Shown here piece by piece: positions 12,067-26,210 of a stretch of 64,000 nucleotides of DNA. Within the stretch, counting starts at the first letter, position 1. Every line of letters begins with the position of its first letter. The translations under genes and the position numbers were made by a program. The notes under the pieces are model-generated. The model was given only the letters and a program-made list of their open reading frames with translations, searched no databases and had not been told where the DNA came from. This DNA is from Gymnorhina tibicen (lineage: Eukaryota; Chordata; Aves; Passeriformes; Artamidae). The stretch spans positions 2,462,817 through 2,526,816 of the forward strand of contig VXAZ01005694.1 in NCBI GenBank assembly GCA_013399875.1. The letters run 5' to 3'.

Positions 12067-12114
12067 AAAAGCCATGAATATTAAAAGCCATGAATATTAA
12101 AAGCCATAAATATT
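12067..12114 (+). repeat. Three tandem 16-bp units
   Basis: The unit aaaagccatgaatatt is present at 12067-12082 and 12083-12098, with a one-base variant (ataaatatt) at 12099-12114. It is a small minisatellite, A/T-rich, in noncoding DNA. Confidence 0.9.
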
Positions 12115-15100
12115 AAGTCTGCACCACAGCATTTGATACAGCAGCTAGAACGTGCTGTAAAGCACCAAGCAATAAAGTACAAGAAACTCAAGGAGACAGA
12201 AAGCTACCAAACCTCTACAATATCTGCCAGTATTGTTCAATTACCTACCACCTTCCTAGGAACCACGGACGGTCAAAAAAGCAGGGCCAACCACGGAGCC
12301 CACCAGTGAAGCTGAAGAGAAGCACTTCTCCTCTGCCCTCTCACAGCCCTGGGTAACAGAGAGGATAAGCTGCACCTGGGCTCGTTCAAACGGCAATTGA
12401 AATCCTTTGCACTCTCTGCTGCTCACAGCTATCGCTGCCCAGGTGAAGCCCACTAAGGAAATGAGCCACTCAGGCTTAACAGAAGTCACAGAGGCTGGGT
12501 TAACCCCATAAATCTCAGTTTCCAGCCCTCACCCTCACAACTGAATCCTCCAAGTGAAATCTGGAAGCCTTTACTGCCGTCAGTATGAAGTGTATATCCC
12601 AGAGCCTTCGGATCTCCCTTTAGACCAGGACCCCAGTGTGCCACGAGCTGTCTGACAGCAAAGCTGTGTGGCTTTGGTCTGCAACGTGTGCCTTGTGCTG
12701 CAGGAATATTCAGGAGCCCCAGTGTGCTAGGCACTACAAAGCACGAGGCAGAAATTAATTCACATAGTTATTATCCTCCTAGATAAATGTGAAATCTTAC
12801 ACTGAAGAGTTTTCTCATCTCTTTTTTAGTAGGACAATCATATAGCAACACTGGCATTCTCCTCACTTACAGTGGCGTAAGGGAGAAGACTGAAAAAGAG
12901 CAGGGCTTTCCAGCCACTCGTTTGCCTGAATACGTCCCCGAGAGCCCCAGCAGATTTATGTCACCAACGCAGCTACGCTTGCCCTGCTGCTGCTGTTTGG
13001 GGGTGGCAGAGACGACGGCGAGCTCAGGTGGGCTGTGCCCACCCCTTGGCGCTTGCACACCGAGATCTTCCCTTCTCCTGAAATCACTCCCGCTGCGCCA
13101 GCAGGAACAGCAGAGGAAGACAAGCCAAAAAGCAGCACTAGAAACTGCAAAACCGAAGCCCTCTTTAGTCACCAGGCTGCATCTGTTCCTCACACATTTC
13201 GTGGAGGGATACATTTCTGTCCCAGCGCCAGCCAAAGCCCGAGGTCTCCAGTTGTCAGCGCGCTGCCAGCGCTGGGCTTCTTTCTGATATATTTAGAGCT
13301 CGCAGCGTCACACCAGCTCCTCTACTCATTAAGCCATGATATTTGAGCTATGACTTTCATTTCTGCTTTCAAGGTAACCTATCTGAAGAAGCTCTGGGAC
13401 TGTAAATCTGGTTGCTGAGCAAGAGAAATATGGTTGCCCCCATGTGATTTTGTCGCTGCAATGAGCTTGGCTCTTTATTTAGAGAGCAGGTTTGATGTCT
13501 GTCTTGCAAGGACAAACTCCTGATCAAGACTAAAAACCCGGGTGAGACAACTGACCAATGCATCTGACCCAAGGCTGAAAATAAAAGCTGGCTTCCCACC
13601 TTAGTTTCCAAGTAAACTCCACCAAATGACGCAGCACCCCATACTGCATTTCACAGGCAGTACAGATATATTTAGCCCAGTATGCCCCTCCCAAAGCACA
13701 GTGTGGGGCACAACTGGCTGAGCAGAAGCCAGGCAGGAGCACAGGAAAACAAACCAGGCAAACCATCCTCTCCTACTCAGTAGCGTGGCTCTTGTTCGCT
13801 TGCTTTGTTTAACATAAACAAACACGCAAAACCCCAAGACAAGGAAACCTCGTGAGAGGAGTTTTATTTTCAGGTCAGGCAGCAAACCCAAGAGTTGTAA
13901 TTAAGCTCCTGGAAATTAGCAGTTTCATTTATTTGTGTTGTTGGGTGTTCTTTGTATTTCCATCCCAGCATCAGACAAAACCAGCATCTCCCCTTTCTCC
14001 AAAGGCTTGTGAGAGAAAATGGTGTAAACACCGCACAAGCATCGGTACATGCGAACATGGAATCTCCTTCCACGGATGTGAAACGAGGAAAATAGGCCAC
14101 TTGAACAGTGATACTTGGGTGCCTGAAGGAGCACACTGGTTGCTTTTGGGATCTAGAAAGGTGCCCGAGGGAGAGGAATTTCAGTGGTGTATAGACAGCT
14201 AACTTGCAAATGACTTGGTGTACTTCAGCAGACACCTCCCCTGAAAGATGTTTCCGGGGGATCACCCCAGGGCTGTGGGAGGGTTAGAAAATAAATGTAC
14301 CTCTAGGAAGCTGAGGTTTGGCCCTCAGGGCCCTGGGAAGTGATCTCCTCCTCAGCCTCCATCAAATCAGATAACAAACAAGCCAAATTACTGTGATCAG
14401 AACGATAGAAGGCAGTGGCTGCTCAGAAGCATCCACCAAGCAGGGTTTTGGCACCAGCCGGTTGTACGAGGTGATGAACCTCTTCCAGCCAGAAAGCTAC
14501 AGGGAGGGCAGGCTGCCTTCTCCAGAAGGGCTCTCTGCCACGCAGGAGCACAGGGCATCCTCTTGGCTTCCATGCTGGGCCATCTCCTGGCCTCAACTGA
14601 AGAAATTGCACACTGAAGTCTTAGTTATAAAAGACTTCTTCTCGAATGAGGAAAATGATCCATTGCATACTAGAAACAAATCAAGAAATCACAGCAAAAA
14701 CATCACAAAGTTGCCTGAACAGGAGTATCCCATCAAGACCCCTGGCCTGCAGCTTTGCCTAACATGGCTGGCTTTAGTTCAAGCCTTTGGGAACTCTCAC
14801 TCCAAAGGATGAGCTCTCAGTTCGGAGCTGGCGCAAGCAGAGCGGGATTCCTTAAGGAGCCCTCAGTGCAAAACACAAAACCATTTCTCTTACCATTTTC
14901 CTCATCCCCAAAAGGGAGGTAAGGTGGAGTCAGGGAAGATTCGTGGCCATGATAAGACTTTAATGTCTGAGTAACACCACAAGCGCAGAGACTTTGGATT
15001 TCTCAGACCTGCACTACTTCATCCTCTCCAGTGACGATTTACAAGGTTGAGCGGAGCGGCTCCCTCCTGGACTTTCACTCCTTTCCCCTGAAGCGTGCTC

Positions 15101-16837
15101 TCTTCAGGCCTTATTTCCATGTCCTTCCCCCAGCCAAGAGGGGCCAAGCACAGCTTTTTGTTCATGTTATCACTGCCCCAGACAGCCAGGAGAGGACACT
15201 ATTATTTAAAGAGGTGCAGAGTGAGACTGAGACGTGATTGTAATTACTGACCCCTGGGCACCCTACAGCAGAGCACCACAGCGTGCTGAGATGTGAATAA
15301 CCCTCCTCCTGCCGGAGAGCTGAGGAAACCTCTTTTTCTTACCAGACTTTTTAAAAAAGAAATACAAGATTTTTTCTCTAATTAGAGGTAAAAAATTGTT
15401 TTTTAAAAAATCCTGCAAGTAACTCCTCTCCTGTGTACATACCTTTGACAGTATCTACTACCCAAACATATAGGAATGACAGGCATAGCTTCTTATCCCT
15501 GACTGGGTGAGTGCAATGCTTGGAACCAAATTTTTGATGCAAATAGTTGAAGTTAAGATGTCAAAATTCAGGTCCCTTCAGTAGTGCCTGCTTTAGCACG
15601 CTACCACTGTATCCATAATGAAAATCACTTGCTAAAATACAAAGAGCATGGTAAGCTCTTCAAACACCATCAAACACCACTCTTGCTCTAAATATTGGCC
15701 AAAAAGGTTAAAATACTCACCTAGCTCATCGCTGTTCCAGTGATGTAATGTTTGCAACAGTCCCGCCATACACAGGGGAGGTTTCTGTGAGAACCAGGCT
15801 TTTCTCCTTCAAGAACAAGCCTCCCGCTCGTTTAGATTAATTGATTTCACACACAGTTGTTTATGTGTGTGGCCTCCCTTGATTTTCTGAGCTCTCTTCG
15901 CTCCAAACAAAACAGCTTAGGGATGTAGATGGAGCCAATTGCATTTGGGAAGAGGGGAGATAACACCTCAGAGCCAGACAGAAAAGGACGTTTCTTGCTT
16001 CAGAGGCTTTTCTCTGGGTTGTGCTTTGAGGCAGCCTGACAAAAACATGCTTCTGGGGAACACCATAAAACTGCTTCAGAGACACACTGCACAGAGCCCG
16101 GCAGGAAAAACCTCCCCACAATGGTGGGAAGGGGGAAAAGTAGCTTCTGAGGAGAAAGATATATGGCAGGCTGTGAGACTGCAAACAATAGACGAACAAG
16201 AAAACTGTCTTAAATTTTAAAACATCCTGACTTCGTGTAACAGCTTGTAGCTAGACTGGGAGAGCACCAGAATCCTTATTTGTGCGTGGAACGTGTATCA
16301 GGCAGCTGTGCAGTGCACTACCAAAGGCTGGTTCGGAAGGAAAATTCATCTTCAGAAAGAAATCTGGATATTAATTTGAAAGCACAACACAGAGCAAGAA
16401 CGTGCCCTCAGCCTCTCCAGACCAGCCATGTGGACACACCACGGGTTCAATCTGTGCTGAATTACAAGCCATCACTGACAAAGCACTGAAGTAGCCAGCC
16501 AGCAAAACCAGTGGAAATGTACTTCTGTGGATCTGGTCACAGAATGGAATCTCAGCTCCCCAAGAAGGGCTGGGATTTCAGCACTTGCCTGCATCCCAAA
16601 CAGGGATGAAAGGTCAAAATATTACACTGTTTCATAGTATGAACAATTCCAAATGCTCTTGATTTGAAAATGCGGGGCAGGAGGGAAGATGTTATTGATG
16701 GAAACAAAACATTCAAAATGTTTTAGCAGAATTTTCTCTGTTTACCAGCACTGTACAAATCTATGGGCCCTGGCATTACCCACCAAGGTGAGAGGGGAGC
16801 TGGCTGATGGCACTGCAAGGCCGCTCTCCGTAATCTT
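12115..16837. other. Intergenic, no gene seen
   Basis: Unique sequence. Open frames of up to about 140 codons occur but none has a recognisable domain. 15345-15415 is an A/T homopolymer-rich patch (runs of T and A). No RNA gene or transposon end was recognised. Confidence 0.5.
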
Positions 16838-17475
16838 TGACAAGTCACGGAGACAAGAAGATGAACGTGAGCCAGCAGCGTGCTGCTGTGGCAAAGAAAG
16901 CCCACAGGATGCTGGCTTACATCAACAACAAGGGCATCACCTGCAGCAAAATCCCACTCCACTGAGGCCACACCTGGAATCCTGTCTCCCATTTTGGTCC
17001 CCGCTGTGCAAAATAAGATGTGGCTAGGCTGGAGAGGGTCCAGAGAAGGGCCACAAAGATGACCAGAGGAGTGGGAAGCCTGCCAGTGAGGAGAGGCTGA
17101 GAGAACTGGGCCTTGAGAAAAGAAGGCTATGGGGAGATCTTATCACCACGCTCCAGTATTTAAACAGTGGCTACAAAAGAAATGGAGACTCCTTTCTTAG
17201 AAGGAGCCACACGGAAAAGATCCGGGGTAATGGGTACAAGCTGCTCCTGGGGAGGTTCCAACTAGGCAGCAAAGGAAGGTTTTTCACAATGGAAACAATC
17301 AGCCATTGGAATGATGTCCCTAGGGAAGCGGTGGGTTCCCTAGCACTCGACACTTTTAAGATTCGCTGGACACGGTGCTGGGCCATCTTGTTTAGGCTGT
17401 GCTTTGGCCAAGAAAGGCTGGGTCAGATGATCCTTGGTGTCCCTTCCAGCCTGTTACTCTGTGATTCTGTGAAAA
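16838..17475 (+). mobile_element. CR1 LINE fragment, 5'-truncated
   Basis: Plus-oriented CR1 3' region. Landmarks in order are the reverse-transcriptase tail (ggccacacctggaatcctgt, ggctggagagggtccagagaagggccacaaagatga), 'gaggctgagagaactgggcc', a stretch matching the 'hydrophilic end' of the CR1 frame around 17230-17380, and a 3' end with 'gatgatccttggtgtcccttccagcctg' followed by gtgattctgtga. The frame is interrupted, so it is a dead copy. The terminal 8-bp type repeat (attctgtg) marks the 3' end at about 17475. Confidence 0.93.
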
Positions 17476-19430
17476 TGAAATGTTGATCCAAAATGAGAGA
17501 TTTTGGGGTGTTGACCTGAAATTTAAACTCTTGTTCTGGATTTCAACATAAAATGACATTTAAGTCGAAATGTCAGCTGGAACCAGAAATCATTATGTTT
17601 TGAAACATCGCTACAGAAAAGCATGTTTTTCTTCTGAAAATTTCAATTTAGATCAAACCATGTTTTCTTCTGGGAGCTTTTTTTTTTTATTTTACCAGCT
17701 CTGTATTTGTTGTGCTGCTTGAGGGTTGGACATTTGCTCCAAGCATAGGGATGTCTGCAATGGGGTTATTCACACTGGGACACACTGGGGATTCCTTATA
17801 CAAGCCCAGGAATCCACCTACACCCAGACTTTCTTAGGAACCCGAACTATTACAGAGTAATTAGCTATTTTAATTTAGGGAAATGGCCCACGGTGTCAGA
17901 TGAGCAGCAAACAGAAACTCACTTCGCACACAGAGGGGGAGTGGGGTCTGCAGATACTCTGGGATGCCCTTCAAAGCAGCATCTCTTCATCAGCATACGA
18001 GAGTACGCATCTCTCTCCAAAGGCTGCCTTTGCAAAACCTTGGAAAGGAAAAGGCAAGAGGGCCTCTGGAAACACTAAAGTACCTCTAAAAACTCCTTAC
18101 TTATTAAATAGTATTTCTTTGCAGAACCAGCCCTACAAACAAAAGCCTAACTCCGACCTCAGTAATCCACAAAATTTCTGTGCAGCCACATTTAGGCAGA
18201 TGTACAGCTACCAGCAACCTCTGCCCTGCGCAGAAACAAGCAGCCAAAGCTTTCTGTGGAAGCAGGAACGCTGACAGAAAGCAGTATTTCCCAAACACAA
18301 GGCTGTGCACCTTGACCAAAAAGGCAACACATCCTAACACCTTCTGCTTCAAACCCACGGGACAGGGGCACGGCACGACAGTCCACAGGGACAGTCACCG
18401 ATGCAAGACCTCAGACTGCCACTCATCAAGAAAATCTGGAAGATCCACCCAGCACAATGCTGAGGTATGCCAAGAGAAAGCCTTGCCAAGGCAAGGGTGA
18501 CAGGACCAGGCGATGAATTTGATGTGGTGATGCTGGTATTAAAAGCCAAAGGTGTCTGTACGCATGGACAGAGCAGCTGAAGGGAAAAGTAAAATGTATT
18601 TAGGTGGAGTCACAGCTGTTGACTGAGAAGACCAGCAACGTTTGCCTGAAAGCAAATGGAGAACAGATTATGTTCAAGCAGCTCTGGAGCTTTTAACATC
18701 AGACCAGCACCTGCTAGCTGATGGACCTTCTGGATGTCAGTCTACAACTTGGGAATGGGTGCTGCTTTGGAGCTCTCTCAATCCCAGGCTGGGTTTAGAA
18801 AGCTATGACCGCCCCATGGCAGCCTCTGACGCCTGTCCCAAGATGTCAATGAGCCACAGTTTCCACAGACAGGACCCTATCCCTGCTCTAGCTCCCAGCA
18901 TAGACATCCTCTTGCACACAGGTCTGCTGGATAATCCATCCCTGGCCATGGACAAAGGTTTTGGGCTTTGTGAAGACCTCACCACTTCTTTTACCAGGAA
19001 GAAGAATGAGCTACTGGACCAGCTGGGAAGTAAGAGGATAATACTCCTTGTTGCCTCAGGGAGGTGCAGGAGTTGGTAGAGGTAACAGGCAAAGGTTTCC
19101 ATGCCTTCTCCGAGGCATCCTGTGGTGATCAACTTCCATCTGCTCAGCTGGGGATGGACTGCACAAAGCACGAGGTTTGCCAACCCAGACCTCACCCAGG
19201 TTTACCAAAAGCAGCAACAAACTGACAGAACCTTCACTCTAACGTATTGAAAACACATTTCCCAGCTCAGCCTTGTCCATGAGCTAAAGTAAGGCTTAGG
19301 TAACACAAACTAACTCCGTCTAAACTTAAATGCTTTTCCTATTGCTTCTAACTTGGTTTTATGCTTGACTTGAAAGCCTTACCTGGCCTCTCAAAGTAGG
19401 GCCTGCTCCAGACTATCAAGGTTACACCAC

Positions 19431-19490
19431 AAATTTTTTTTTTTTAGTTCAAGAAATGGAAAAAAAAAAAAAAAGAAGAAAAAAATAAAT
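19431..19490. repeat. Poly-T / poly-A low-complexity tract
   Basis: A run of about 13 T is followed 20 bases later by a run of about 15 A and then A/G-rich sequence. The two runs could pair as an inverted repeat but look like ordinary low complexity. Confidence 0.75.
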
Positions 19491-22400
19491 ACGCCCTCCT
19501 CCCAACACCCCAGTGAACACAGTTGTGCTGACAAAGATGCCTCCACGGTCACAGCTGTGCCCACAGAAAGTGCTGTGGCTCCCCTTCTTTCATGGGCTAT
19601 GGCACAGACACGTTCTAACACAAGCAGCCAAACTCAGACAGTAAATCGTTCCTGGTGTGTGAGTCTGACCTAACTGGCACCATTTGCTGGGAAGATAAAA
19701 AAGTTTTATGTGTCTTGTAGATAAAAGTTCGGGTTGTTACCTGCAGTGGGGTTTCATACCACTGGGGTGCAACTGTTGTCGTGCAGAAATACAGACCCTT
19801 ACATCTTCTCAGCATGCTGTGGAGGAGCTTTTGAGCCTTTCAGCAGGCTCCTTGGAAAGCAGCAGAGATGCTGAAAGAGCCTGTGCAGCTTCAATAAAAA
19901 CTGAACAAAACCAGTGCTGCACTTACCGAGCTTACCCAGCTGAAAACCTCCTTGCCATTCATAAAAAATTATTAGAAGTTCATTTTGAACATTGGCAAAA
20001 CTCCCAAACAGCTAGTTAAGAATAGGTAGAAATGGGGAATAGTTATAAAAACAGAAAAGAAACTGGGACAGGCAATTGGTCATAATTCACAGGAGGACTC
20101 ACTCCACTCTACCTGTACCCCAGGCTGTGAAATATCCACAGGTGGAATAACAGCTGCGGCCACCCACGAGGCTGCAGATGTTGCTGAGAAACCTGGTTTG
20201 TGCACACCACACACGGGAGCAAGAGCTGGTATTTTGGTCTAAAAGCAGAAGCTTCCATTGCAGCGGCAGGTAGAGTAATGGGGCTACCCCATGAATATCT
20301 GCATCATCTCAGTGTCAGACCGGGAAGCTTCAGTTAGTTTTCAGAGATGCAAAACTGGGCAAAATTGACAGTGATGACAGCCACAGGACACTACAAACCT
20401 TCCCAGCTGTGACACAAAAACGACAATGGCAAAATATTTACTAAACAAAACCCTGACACGCTGCCAGGACCAGTATTTACAGTAATCATTAACAAATCTG
20501 GGCCACGGAATATAATAAAGGAACCTGTAGAATTGTTCGAGCTGTAGAAACAGAGGAGGAAAAAAAAAGGAACTTAATTTTCCTTTGTACAGTATCAATT
20601 TTTTATGATTGGAGACAATTTTGAAGTACTCAGGAACACCTCAGGGAGTGCTGAACCCAACAGCCACGAAATTATTTTTTCTGAGAAATGTTCCATTAAT
20701 GAAGACATGCTTGGGCTCATACGTCTCTCTCGACACTCTGTGATACATAACAAAGCTCAGAAAGGTTTTCCAGCTAAGCAAAGGAGATTCTCATTTGATT
20801 TGCTTTACAGCTCCAGCTTGTCCATAACAGAGGTGCTACAACGCTTCAGGACTCAGTTAAACAATGATACCAAACCAGCCAAGAAGCTAAATACAGAACA
20901 ACTGGGAAAGGAAGATAAATTTCGAGAGACCACTGAAATATTAGTATTCCTGTGACTTTTGTTAACCCTCTGCCCTTAACGATGGCCAAAAACAAACCTG
21001 AAACACGTGTTCCGTCCAATCACTTCAGTCTCCCTCACCTCCAACTGAGATGGGAGAGTTTAAAGAAAACGTATTTTCCCTTAAGTCCTTCAAATAAACC
21101 AAGACTTAAACTTCCTATGTGTTCACAGCTCTGTATATAAAGATATAATGCTGCTCTGCTTGTCTTTCCCTAAGACAAAAACTACCAAACCCTTTGAGCC
21201 TTTCCCATGAGCTACTTAAAACCACAAATTAATCTAAACCAAGAGCTCTTTAGCAATCCCTGCACACAACAGTGCCGTGAGCTCTCCGGCCACAAACCCA
21301 TTCCCACTCCAGGAAGACTCACTCCATTTGAGTATCCCTGGTACGCTGAGCATTAATTCATCTAGTTCTGTTTTGCTCCAGATGCTGAGACGAAGCTTTG
21401 CAAGATGGACTAGTCACTTTGAGTAATCAAGTCCAGACTACTCAAGACTGCCCAAGTATTTGAAATAGCTGAACCTTGGGGAAAAAATGGGACCTTTGAC
21501 AGCATTTAGAGCTGGATACCCCAAATCACCAGTCATGAAAACCCTGGCCTGCGTTACCTTTGCTCTGACTATGAGAGTATTAAACCCAAGGCCACCGGGT
21601 TAGCTCAAAGAGGGGCAGAGGAGGCCAGGACTCAAACCATTTCTCTCATGTGGCAGACCACAGCATTAGCTGCAGGCATGCCTGGAAAGAGAGATCAATC
21701 AGGGGTCTCTTGCAGGGTTATGCAGGACACGAATGGTTTGATCCCGACGGTTTTATTTAGATGGAGAAGGCTGCCAGGTTGGGCCCTATTTACTGTCCCA
21801 AACTCAGAAATTCTAAAGAAAGCGAATTCTGTCCAGCCTGACAGAAACAGGAGCACTCCCTTTCCTCTGCCTGTCCCTCTCCCCAGCTCCTCTGAAGATG
21901 AGGGGCGCATCTCTCCCTTCTCAAACAAACTCAGACAAAAGCCAGCTTGGGGAAGCCCAGCTCTGGACAAAGTGAAATAAGGAAGACACCTCTGTGGGGA
22001 AGCGCCCACTGCTTCCCCACTGCTGGGATGCTGACAGGAGCAGAAAGAGGCACTGTCCCTTTAGAGCTGGCCAGGGAGCAGCCCAGCGTGCCTGGTCTCT
22101 GGGAGCAACCACAGCCTGAAGGAAAAGGACTGTGGGCTGCAGAGGGACAAGGGGAGATTTCCGGAAGCTCACTGCAGAATAAATACTCAGAGATGAGAGG
22201 ACAAGGGACCCTCCAGTCCTGAGGGCTGTGCAACCAGATTTAAAAATAAAACCTACAAGAGGGAGAACTTGCTTGCCTGGGACCTTGAAAGAGCCAGCAC
22301 CCGCTGAGAAGAGGGAGCGAGCAGCAAACCACCAGCCCCAGGCAGCCAGGAAACGTGGCAGCAGGAGCCAGACCCACAGCTCAGCCACAAGAGAACAGGT

Positions 22401-23863
22401 CGCCTTAGGAGGGATGCAGCCGGCGGGGGAGTTAAATTTAGACAGGTAAACATTCCGAGGGGAAGAGATGGGGTTCACACAGCCCTCGTGTCTGCCACTG
22501 CCAGCCCCTGGGGAGAACCCTTCAAAGAGCGGCTGGGGGGCTGAGGCACCTCGGAATAGGGCTGTCGGGGCCAGCGGGCTGGGAGCACACAGCTGCGTGG
22601 GCATTTTTACCCCAGCATTTGCTCCGAGCATCCTCCTGCCTGGCAGCATCCCCAGCAAGCAGGAAAGCTGCTGAGAGAAGCACGGAGGACACTGCAGCCT
22701 AAGGAAAGGTGCGAGTCCAGGGTACACAGGGTACAAGGGGACCTTGCAAAGGAAATGTACCAGGGTAAACCCAACCAGCAATACAGGGGCCACAGCATCA
22801 GTGTAACCATTTGGGTGTCAGAGCCCTTCTGAGCTCCCTTTCTGAGGGAAAAAAAGAGTAAAAGAAGCAAGGAGTTAGTCTTGCAAACTCAGCCAGCCTC
22901 TAGAGCTTGAGTCATGCAGACCCCATGAACCGGAGGGGTCACACAGCACTCCCTTCTCTGCCCTGCCCGCAGCCCCGAGGCAAGCCATCAAAGCTCAGGG
23001 GCTGTTTCACAGCCCCAAGGACGAGGGGAGGCTCCCCACAGGCAGACAGACTACAGCCACCCACAGTGGGCTGCCAGCAGCTGTGCAGTCACACGGCAGG
23101 TGAGAGCATCCCCGCCTTGGGGAGCTGCTGCATCCTGCCCAGAGGAACCATCTGCCCCAGCGACCCCGCAGCTCCACCCTCGCACGGCAGGGCAGGGCAA
23201 GGCTCGCCGGAGCTGTATCAAGCCCTAAGCCAAAGGCTGGAAGGGGGCGGTGGATCCCAGGGTCTGGGCCCGTCTGTAATCCCGTCCATATGGTCTCAGC
23301 CAGTTGTCTCTGCAGCGAGCCCGAGAACCTGCGCCTCAGTAAAGCGTCCCTCCCAAAGAGACACCCCGTCTTTATGGGAAGATTTTAAGAGCTGGAGAAG
23401 CAAACGCTGCCTTTGGTCGTTTGTTCCGAAGGTCAATCACCCTGCTGTTAGAAACACTGCCTGTTTCTAACAGAGCTGAGATGCCCAGCCACACGCCTCG
23501 AGTTCTCCTCTTGAATTAGAAAGCTCTCCAAGCACCAGCTACTTCCAGAGCTGCTGAAAGCAGTCAGGTATCACACCATGCTACATCTTAATGTTCTTTC
23601 TGAAATGCTACCCAGGTCCTCATTCCTTAAATCTCCCATCAGAAAAGGATTTTTTTAGTCCGGGAGAAATTCCCCTGAGCCCTCTCTGCGCTGCCTTCAG
23701 TTTATTATTAATAAAGTCTGTATGCCTTCTCCCAAGAAGCGAAGCTCCCTTTCTATGCAAAAGTGGAATCAAATCACAGACTGCCCTGTCTTACATAACA
23801 CGCCTTGGCTGTCCACATCCTGATTTTAAAAGTACTGTGTTAAAAAATCTCTCTGAAATGCTC

Positions 23864-23888
23864 TGTGTGTGTGTGTGCGCGTGTGTGT
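23864..23888. repeat. (TG)n microsatellite
   Basis: Interrupted TG dinucleotide repeat (tgtgtgtgtgtgtgcgcgtgtgtgt). Short and likely polymorphic. Confidence 0.85.
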
Positions 23889-25940
23889 CCAATTTATTTG
23901 GAAATGATGAAATGGTTTTCACTCGAACTTTGATCAGCTGCTAGAAAAAAAAAGGTCTTATGAATAGAAACAATTTATGTTCATTTAAATGAGCAATCAT
24001 GCAGTTTTCAGAAAAGAGCTGGTTTCCCTGTGCGCCTTGAAACCCAAACCCAACAAGTTCAGGACAAAAGACTCAAGATGTGAAGCAGTCCAGAAACAGA
24101 GGGGCCTACTGGGCTGGAGAAACTGACAAATAGCTTAAAGGTAACTTTAAATTTCATAGTATTTGATCTCTTCCTAGAAGAACAAGATCCTGGAGACTTT
24201 GCTATGTAAGAATGTTCATTTTTCTTTAAAACATAGGACCCCCAACTTCCTAGACCCAGCTCTTTCCAAATTTCTATTTTTTTTCAACTGATGTAATGAA
24301 TTCTGGCAGACTGGGAGGGAAAGGACTGAGAAAGAAGACTTCTCAGGGCTGGGAGCCTGCAGCCACAACTTCAGCTTCAGCTTTCCTAAACAGAGATCAG
24401 TCCCATGCAGAAGGACATTTTCAATGTCCATGCCCTAGAGACACAAGGGAAAGGACCCAGGGGCTGCTTACAGCTACCAAGAGGAGAGGTGTGCTAATGC
24501 TGAAGGAGCCTGGGAGGGACTCCCTTCCAAAAGGAAGGAATCTGTTGCAGACACTCCTGGGCACAGAAACGTGAGCGAGCAATGGAGCCTGTGAGCAGAG
24601 GAAACCCACGGCTGGAATGGGGCCAGCTCACTTCCCCAGCTCTGCCTCCTGACCCGCACCGGCAGCTCATCCTCATGCTTCTCTCCTCAGAGACTCAGCT
24701 CATTTCTCTAAAGGAGGAGATAAAAACCCAAGCGCTTGGGCTAGCTTCTCTGCACATGTGGCAACTCATCCCGTACCCTGGATGTTTGGGGTGAAAAAGA
24801 TTCCACCTGAATTTTTGCAGAGCCCAACCTTCACCTTGGCTAAACCCAGGTGTCCATGCACAGGACGCTGGTTTAAGAGGAGTGTGTCTCTCTCCTGCCA
24901 GCTTTGAGAAAGCCAACTTCTTTCTCTTTTGGGAAGAAGAGCACGTACCCAGTCTGGTTCTCCATTTCCAACTGCACCTGTGTGACAGAAGACAGGCACC
25001 TGCAGGTGAAACTGCCACCCTCAGAAAAAGCGGTCCTGTCAACTCACGCATCGATGCCCAGCAGCAAATGTGGGAAGGAAGGGCCGTGACAGGCTCACAC
25101 CTGAGCGCCGGAGTGCCGTGGGGAAGGTGGGGATGTGCACGCACCAGGCGGGCTCAGAAGGGACAGATGGACAAAGACGAGCGTAAAGGAGGGAGATACC
25201 TTGTGTGTGCCCAATGCCATGTGCACACAAAAGCCCTCGTAAAGGGCACCCAGAAAGAGCCCTCAACACCGAGGCAGATAAGGAAGCATTGATGCACACA
25301 GTCCTCATGTGCTGGTGGTGTGGAGTGGAGCAGATTACACTGGAAATGTGCAGGTGCACACCAGGAACACAGTGCACCCAAGTTTTTGGCTATGAAGAAA
25401 CTGAAGTAAGAACATAAGTGCCAGTACACTTGTAAGAAGCAGAAAACACAAAAAAACCCCAACCCCAAAGATGAATAGGTGAGTATGTGTGTGCAGGCAG
25501 CAGGGCAAGAGTGATGACGATCACACGCTGTAGGGCAGCCAGGAATGCATTAAGAGGTAGGTGAAAGTTGGATAGGGAGACTTACAGGGACACTCATCTG
25601 ATGGCAGGGGAAAACTATCAAAAACATGGTGCAACAAAGTGTATCAGAGCACACAAAAATATGTTTGGGGAAGTTGTTTTACCCGTACCACTAAGGGAAG
25701 TATTGCACCACAATCCCCAGAAGAAGAACCAAGTTTCATAAAAGGGCTTGTCTATTACAGACACAACTGGGATGCTCATGCCCTGGTACTGTGAAACCGG
25801 GCACGCTTTCACTACTCATCTGTGCTTCCATGAGCACAAGGACCCTTTCCCACGCCACATGCCATGGTTTCTGCTGGCACATGCAGCCACACCGCAGGCA
25901 CATGGGTGAGTAGGACACTGTGGGTGCTCTCAGGAAAGCC

Positions 25941-26140
25941 ACCGTGCTCACGCTCAGGGTAAGGATCCTCATCCGACAGTAGAATCCCTGTGCTCACAGT
26001 AAGGTCCATCTCACTGGAGTAACATCTGTTTTGCTGAACTCATGTCTGTCATGCCTGAGGAACATCTGTTTCACTAACACAGCGTCTGCCACCCCGGAGG
26101 AGCATCCCTCGCAAACCAGCAACATCCCTCGGAGCAGAGA
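25941..26140. repeat. Degenerate ~40-bp minisatellite
   Basis: Successive 40-base blocks starting at 25981, 26021, 26061 and 26101 line up: each opens with an aacatctgtt / agaatccctg / agcatccctc type motif and ends with a ctggagt, cctgagg or ccggagg type motif. The block at 25941-25980 shares 'ctcagggtaaggatcctcatc' with 'ctcacagtaaggtccatctc' of the next one. Units have diverged strongly, so the array is old. It abuts the gapped CpG island. Confidence 0.65.
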
Positions 26141-26210
26141 GTGGCCCCTCACACCTCGGCAGCGTCTATCCCGACACCGCAGGTCTCTCCCACCGCAGTA
26201 ACACCATCAA

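Larger units (their letters stand above)
17476..25940. other. Intergenic, no gene seen
   Basis: Long unique interval. The sequence at 21900-23470 is GC-richer and carries a 290-codon minus-strand open frame (21921-22793) plus a 187-codon plus-strand frame (22907-23470). Neither contains a domain I recognise, both overlap several other frames, and the minus-strand one runs antisense to other open frames, so I do not call a gene. Simple repeats inside are listed separately. Confidence 0.5.

Noticed and set aside
21921..22793. 290-codon minus-strand open frame
   Set aside because: No recognisable domain, low-complexity hydrophobic/Ser/Pro composition, overlaps several other open frames in a stop-poor GC-rich stretch, no start or splice context. 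Transcript data could overturn this.
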